From positions 1-36,498 of the forward strand of contig DASUUK010000105.1 in assembly GCA_036374135.1 (NCBI GenBank): DNA of 36,498 nt. The letters run 5' to 3'. Both the position numbers and the translations under genes were made by a program. Under the pieces are notes generated by a model, which saw nothing but the letters and a program-made list of their open reading frames with translations, was not told the DNA's origin and did no database searches. Origin of the DNA: Euzebyales bacterium (GTDB lineage Bacteria; Actinomycetota; Nitriliruptoria; Euzebyales; JAHELV01). Shown here one piece after another: positions 32,075 to 36,498 of the stretch (the first letter of the stretch is position 1; the number at the start of each line of letters is the position of its first letter).

Positions 32075-35057
32075 CTACCGCGCGAACACCTGCAGCTCGG
32101 CGGCACGGACGTTGGTCGCCTGGCTGCTGGCGGTCGAGCAGTCGGTCGGGTTCGATGGATCCTGGTCCTGCTCACCCTGGTAGTCGGGCGTCCCGGTGCA
32201 CTGGTTGGTGACGACGACCAGCCGCACGGCCGATGCAAGGGTCCGCGGGATCGCGAACGAGCGGATGATCAGATCCGGTGCGCGTGGCCGCGGCGCGATC
32301 GCCGGGAAGGCGTCCGCTTGACTCGTGAACACCTTGGTGAACGCCTGGTCCTGCGTGCAGTCGACCGTCGGTCCGGCCTGGCACGCCCACACCTCGAACT
32401 GGCGCAGCGCCGAGAAGCGACTCTGTCCCCCGGTGTCACCGCCCGGATCGTCGGAGTCGGCCGGGCGCAGCATCGCGCTGACCTGCACGCGCCGGATGAC
32501 GTGCGACGGCCGGCTCGGGTCCAGTCGCACCGTGACCTGCTGTCCGGCGACCGGCTCTCCGAGCGCCGCCCAGTTCGTGGCCTCGGTGTCATCGATCAGC
32601 TTGTCGGCGTTGATGCCATCGCCGGAGGCGGTCGCGCCCAGGTGGGACGATGCCAGGTTGGCCCGCACCTCGACGGTGAGGTCGCGGACCTGGCCCGCGG
32701 ACACGCTGACCGTGCCGCGCGTCGAGCCGTAGCCGTCAGCACGGACGACGAACGCGTAGGTCCCGGCGGTCAGATCGAACGTCGCACCCAGCTCGGTCGC
32801 CGGGTCCGTGTCGGCGACCGGCGTCGCGCGCGCCTCGTATCGACCGATGTAGAGCTCGGCCGCGACGGGTCCGCCGCTCGCGTCGTTTGCTGTGAACGTC
32901 ACGGTCGCCTCGTCGGCGAACGGCGACGCGAAGCTCGGAACGGGCTCAGCATCGTTGCCGCTGGTCGCGATGGCCGCGTCACCCATGCCGCGGCGCGCGA
33001 ACGCGTTCCACAGCAGGTCGGCGTTGGCTCCGCCGAAGCGGACAGCGTCCGCGGCGAGCATCGCGTCGCGCGCGTCCAGCATGGTCGTTGTGGCGGGCAT
33101 CAACAGCCACGCATCGAACACCAGCTGCACCCACCGGCGGTTGCCCGGGCACTGACCGACCGGCGTCTGCCCGTCGGCACACGCGCGCTGGTCGCCTGCC
33201 GACCCCGCACCGTACCGGGCGATCATGTCGCGGCGGATGTCGAAGTTCGTCGCGCTCCAGATCTCCCCGTCGGCATGCACCTGCGGGCCTGTGACGTCGT
33301 AGCCGACGTCACTGAAGTTCAGCGGACTGTCGCTCATGTTGAAGTTGCGGATGCCGGCGACGGGGTCCTGGGTCACGTAGGCGCCGATCGTGTAGGGGCT
33401 CTCGTCGGCGACCGGCAGCCAGCCATACTCGTTGAGGACCTCCATGGCCGTCAGGTCGGACCAGCTCTCGCCCATGGCGTTGGCTTGCAGCCCCCGGAGC
33501 CGGTCGTCGGGGCCGGCCACCATCCGGTTGGAGATCATGTGCGTGTACTCGTGGCCGATGACCGTCATGTCGAAGTCACCGTCGACGCACGGCGCGTAGA
33601 ACGCCCCGGCGATCGGCTGCCACAGGTACATGTTCGTGATCGGCGCCTGGCCGTCGGGCGGCGTGATCTGGTTCGCGTTGTCACGCACGCCCACCCGCGC
33701 CCCGGCCTGAGCGTTGCCCTGCTCGGGGTCGCTGTCGTCCTCACCACGCTCGAAGTTCGACACCTGCGCGTTCCACGTCGTCTCGGTGAACCCCAGGCGG
33801 TACGACCAGTCGTGCATCTGGTTGTGGCCGGCGAACAGGTTCGACGTCGCGGCGTCGATGTCGTTCTCGGCGCCGGATCTGTAGACGTCGGGACTGCAGC
33901 CCTGCTCGTACCACTGGTTGGTCCAGGGGTACTGGTAGTCGCGCTGCAGGCGACGTTGCGCGGGCTGACGGCCGACCGAGAACGGGTTGGCGTTGTCCCA
34001 GTTCTCGTAGCTCCGCGCGTTGTTGCCCAGCGTGGTGTGCGTCGCCGGACCCTTCGTGGGATCGACGTCCCAGGCCACCGGCGTGGCGCCCGGATCCTGC
34101 GCGATCACGCGCTCGCAGTCGGGTGCCGGTTCCCAGCACCACTTCTCACGGGTGTCGGTGCTCGAGTAGTTGAGGCCGGGGTACGCGGGGAACTGCTCCC
34201 ACTTCGGCTCGCCGGCGTAGTCGACCTCGTTGTAGCGCAGCACGACCTGACCGGTCCGCGCGTTGATCACATGCGTGAACGCGAGGGTGCGGAGTTGTCG
34301 AGGATGAACGTCTCGTACGCGGGCACCACGCCGCCCTGCGGCAGTGGCAGAGCCACCTGCCTCGCGCTGGCCGGATGCGTGAAACCGTCGACCGCGAGCC
34401 GCTCCCAGCCGCGGACCGTGCCCTGCCGCGTGATCTGGTCCGCCGCCACCCGCCGTCCGACGTCCGCAGCCGCGGCACGCACGGCGCGCTCAGCCGTCAC
34501 CGACGGGGATGCGACCGCACCACGGTCGCCGACGATCGACGACGAGACGTACGCCACGCGCCCGTCGACGATCGCGAGCGACACCAGTCCGCCGCCCGCC
34601 ACCGGCAGGCCGTCGATCCGCTGTGTCAGCAGCACGGCACGACCGTCGCCGAGTGGCGTCGACCGCACGAGCGTCAGGTCGTTCACGGCGGCCGGCGTCA
34701 GCTGGAACAGTGCGGCGTTGTCGCGCAGCCACGTCCGCGCGACGTTCTCGCCGTCTCCATCCAGGCGGGCTGACAGGAACCCCTCGTAGTTGATCAGCGA
34801 CTGGGGCGTTCCGAACTCGTTCCACCGCACCTGCGCGTCGGGGTCCGCCGCCAGTCTCTCCTGTTGCGCCGACGGCGCTCGCGCAGGCCCCCGTCGGTCG
34901 ACGTCCGCGGGATCCCCGTCTCGCCTTGGAACCCGATCTCCGGCGGCTCCTGTGGCGCGCGTTGCGCGCTGACGGATCCGGCGACGGTGAGCGTCGCCAG
35001 CAGTGCCAGCGCAGCTGCGATCGCGAGACTGCGGACGGTTGTGGTGCATCGGCTCAT
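32075..35057 (-). pseudogene. Secreted M36 (fungalysin) metalloprotease, two frameshifts
   Basis: Three frames together encode a large exported protease of about 994 residues. ATG 35057 (AGGGGG upstream) starts a signal peptide (SLAIAAALALLATLTVAGSVSAQ). At a G5 run near 34890 the frame shifts into a propeptide-like FTP/PepSY region (NEFGTPQSLINYEGFLSARL, then GRAVLLTQRIDGLPVAGGGLVSLAI). Near 34290 it shifts again (YETFILDNS to LAFTHVINARTGQVVLRYNEV) into the M36 catalytic part. The zinc motif HEYTH is at 33553-33539 and the third ligand GESWSD at 33472-33455. After the catalytic domain come a carboxypeptidase-regulatory-like beta domain (about 32900-32650) and a discoidin-like C-terminal domain. 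Each break is repaired by one added G. It is either a recent pseudogene or sequence error. Confidence 0.82.
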
Positions 35058-35512
35058 CGCGGCCCCCTCGGCACGACCCCTGGCCGGAGGATCCGAGGTG
35101 CCCCCGGCGTCTCCTCGTCAGCTCGACGACTGGAGCGTACTGCCGACCCGCACGGGGTGAAAGGGGCAACTAGCTCAGATGAGTCATGGACCTCGTAGCA
35201 CTACGTAAAGTAGTGGGTAGCGCACATGTGGAAGGGTTCAGCCTGCGGTCGGCTGACCGGTTCTGGCGGTCGCAACGGCCATCTACTGGCTCGTTCTCCG
35301 GGTGCTCGCGGCGTACCGCAGCGGCATGGTGCTCGGCGCGCTCGCGCCGGACGGGGCCCAGTGTCACAATGTGCCCCGGTTGGGACGGTCCGACCGGGGC
35401 ACGTGTCGTGTCGGAGGGGCTGATCGCCCCGCAGTGAAGAGTCCTCGGCCCTTGATCGAGCGGGTTGATCGGCGCAGGGTCGAAGGACAAGCGGACGGGT
35501 TGGAGGTCCACG
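35058..35512. other. Divergent control region between protease and cupredoxin genes
   Basis: This stretch contains no convincing gene. It holds a less GC-rich patch with the palindrome CACTAC-GTAAA-GTAGTG (35199-35215), which could be an operator. A perfect 10-bp inverted repeat follows: GTGCCCCGGT at 35371-35380 and its complement at 35393-35402. Because both flanking genes are transcribed outward, that hairpin is not needed as a terminator and would lie in the leader of the cupredoxin message. Confidence 0.45.
35371..35402 (+). promoter_or_regulatory. Leader hairpin upstream of the cupredoxin gene
   Basis: A perfect 10-bp stem with a 12-base loop lies 110 bases before the cupredoxin ATG. 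CACAAT just before it (35365-35370) could be a -10 element. The role could be attenuation, message protection or protein binding. Confidence 0.35.
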
Positions 35513-36106
35513 ATGGTCCAGCGGATGGTGTCGTTCGGCGGTGCGCTGCTGCTGCTGCTCGCGGGCTGCGGTGGAGCGGAATCCACCGCGCCTGATGACG
35601 GTTCCTCGCCTGACGTCGCGTCGGAGACGGCGATGGAGTCGTCCGAGATGGCGCAGGAGTCGTCTGAGATGGCGCACGACGAGGACGCCGAGGCAGATGA
35701 GCACGCAGGATCGTTCGCGTTCGGTGAGCCCGCCGACCCGGCCGACGCCGACCGCACGGTCGATGTCGAGGCGCAGGAGGAGGGTGGCTTCAGCTTCGAG
35801 CCGGACACGATCGAAGTGGCCGAGGGCGAGACCGTGACCTTCAACGTCACCAACGTCGGCGAGGCGGTCCACGAGTTCGTCATCGGGGATGAGCACACGC
35901 AGGAGGAGCATGAGGCGGAGATGGAGGCGATGCGTTCGGAGGGCGAGATGGTGATGCATGACGAGCCGAACGCATTTGCGCTGCAGCCTGGTGAGACGAA
36001 GACGCTGACCTGGACCTTCTCATCGGCCGGTGAGCTCATCTACGGCTGCCACCAGCCGGGGCACTACGACGCCGGGATGCGCGGGACGCTCGTGGTCACC
36101 GACTGA
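35513..36106 (+). CDS. Cupredoxin-domain lipoprotein (type 1 copper protein)
   Basis: A 197-residue exported lipoprotein: signal with lipobox LLAGC (Cys19), an acidic linker with the repeat ESSEMAQ/ESSEMAH (42-55), and a cupredoxin domain from about 88. The type 1 copper ligands fit His120 (AVHEFVIG), Cys179, His184 and Met189 (CHQPGHYDAGM). Between strands lies a loop rich in Glu, His and Met (about 126-152), as in cupredoxins linked to copper handling. It probably carries electrons or copper at the outer face of the membrane. ATG 35513 has GGAGG seven bases upstream; the frame opens at 35465, but those residues would bury the signal peptide. It is monocistronic. Confidence 0.92.
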   Translation: MVQRMVSFGGALLLLLAGCGGAESTAPDDGSSPDVASETAMESSEMAQESSEMAHDEDAEADEHAGSFAFGEPADPADADRTVDVEAQEEGGFSFEPDTIEVAEGETVTFNVTNVGEAVHEFVIGDEHTQEEHEAEMEAMRSEGEMVMHDEPNAFALQPGETKTLTWTFSSAGELIYGCHQPGHYDAGMRGTLVVTD

Positions 36107-36490
36107 CCGGGCCTGATGCGTCCGGCCGGATCGTCGTGACACCGGCAGCGCCGCTACGACCCGGTGCGGCCGGCATGATCTGCTCGGCGTGCTCGATCGG
36201 GCCGGCACGCTGCCGTTGAGTGTCCACATCCCGGTGGCGCGGCCGTCGCACAGGTGGATGCGGCTCTCCTGTGCGGTCAGTCGCACGTCCACGAGGTCCG
36301 GGTCGGCCGCGGTGTCGGGGTGCCACCGGTGGCTCGAACTGCCTTGGGTGCGGCCATCGGGGCCGCGCCGCCCCGATGGCCGGTCCCGCGCCGTGCCCGT
36401 TCGCCACTTGTCAACTGATGACGCCCCGTGGTTTGGTTGGCGATCACGAGGGCCGCGGCGGGCGCGGTCCGTGTGCAAGAGGGGCACCCC
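36107..36490. other. Non-coding tail with a terminator-like hairpin
   Basis: Frames here give no recognisable protein. A minus-strand frame reading VDVRLTAQESRIHLCDGRATGMWTLNG looks slightly protein-like but has no start or family. The clear structure is the hairpin at 36351-36382. CTTGTCAACT at about 36406 is identical to the -35 region seen upstream of the LVIVD/PA gene, but no good -10 follows. Confidence 0.35.
36351..36382. terminator. Perfect 13-bp GC hairpin
   Basis: CGGCCATCGGGGC (36351-36363) and its complement (36370-36382) enclose a 6-base loop. It lies 245 bases after the cupredoxin stop. It could end the cupredoxin message or an unseen one; there is no T-run. Confidence 0.45.
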
Positions 36491-36498
36491 GTGAGAAG
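36491..36498 (+). CDS. Possible start of the next gene (partial)
   Basis: GTG at 36491 follows GAGGGG by six bases, a good start arrangement for this genome. Only two codons are inside the window, so nothing can be said about the product. Confidence 0.25.

Noticed and set aside
35170-36039. Long minus-strand open frame opposite the cupredoxin gene
   Set aside because: It is the antisense shadow of an acidic, Ser/Glu-rich coding sequence; its Ser-rich translation has no family features, and the plus strand has lipobox, copper ligands and ribosome site.
36406-36440. Promoter for the gene starting near 36491
   Set aside because: CTTGTCAACT matches the -35 region at 16453, but the bases 16-18 further on do not resemble a -10 element.

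Overview
The window is GC-rich throughout. Its genes are tightly packed, frequently overlap in TGATG, ATGA or GTGA form, and often start with GTG. It carries actinobacterial-type families (DUF3179 lipoprotein, DUF1269 protein, XRE-cupin regulator, LVIVD-repeat secreted proteins, actinobacterial-type complex I genes), and several transcripts look leaderless. I infer a high-GC actinobacterium, possibly a deep-branching group such as Nitriliruptoria, but no rRNA or other taxonomic marker is present. No tRNA, rRNA, CRISPR array or insertion sequence was seen.

Layout. 1-2,700: the end of an unknown gene, a deleted remnant of a flavin disulfide reductase, a DUF3179 lipoprotein and a DUF1269 membrane protein. 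2,770-9,914: a Tat-exported cyclase-family protein diverges from a five-gene homogentisate operon: hmgA, an MBL-fold protein, an FAD aromatic hydroxylase, an unrecognised 276-aa protein and fumarylacetoacetase. The expected maleylacetoacetate isomerase is absent. 9,915-12,320: decayed genes (a possible alpha/beta-hydrolase scrap and a frameshifted substrate-binding protein), an intact nitroreductase and a zinc alcohol dehydrogenase. 12,432-16,375: a thioredoxin-reductase-like/methyltransferase fusion divergent from an XRE-cupin regulator, with a palindrome and a direct repeat between them, then three small genes. 16,548-21,762: three secreted LVIVD beta-propeller proteins, one with a PA domain and one frameshifted. 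22,022-23,209: pobA.

23,432-32,011 is the most unusual region. It is a minus-strand operon in the order arsR, nuoA, a NuoB/NuoD-like protein, nuoH, nuoJ, a 32-aa ORF, nuoK, nuoL, nuoM, nuoN. All seven membrane subunits of complex I are present. Every electron-carrying hydrophilic subunit (B, C, D, E, F, G, I) is missing, apart from one 354-aa protein that resembles NuoB joined to the start of NuoD and has lost every cluster-ligand cysteine. NuoH lacks the usual quinone-loop residues and NuoN has lost two key channel charges, while NuoL and NuoK keep theirs. This looks like a complex-I membrane arm that pumps or exchanges ions without the standard redox module, under a metal-sensor-type repressor.

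32,075-36,498: a secreted M36 (fungalysin) metalloprotease split by two frameshifts, a cupredoxin lipoprotein, and a non-coding tail that may end in the start of a next gene. Several breaks (19,308, 34,290, 34,890) are single-base losses in G/C runs, so sequence error should be separated from true pseudogenes before drawing conclusions about them.
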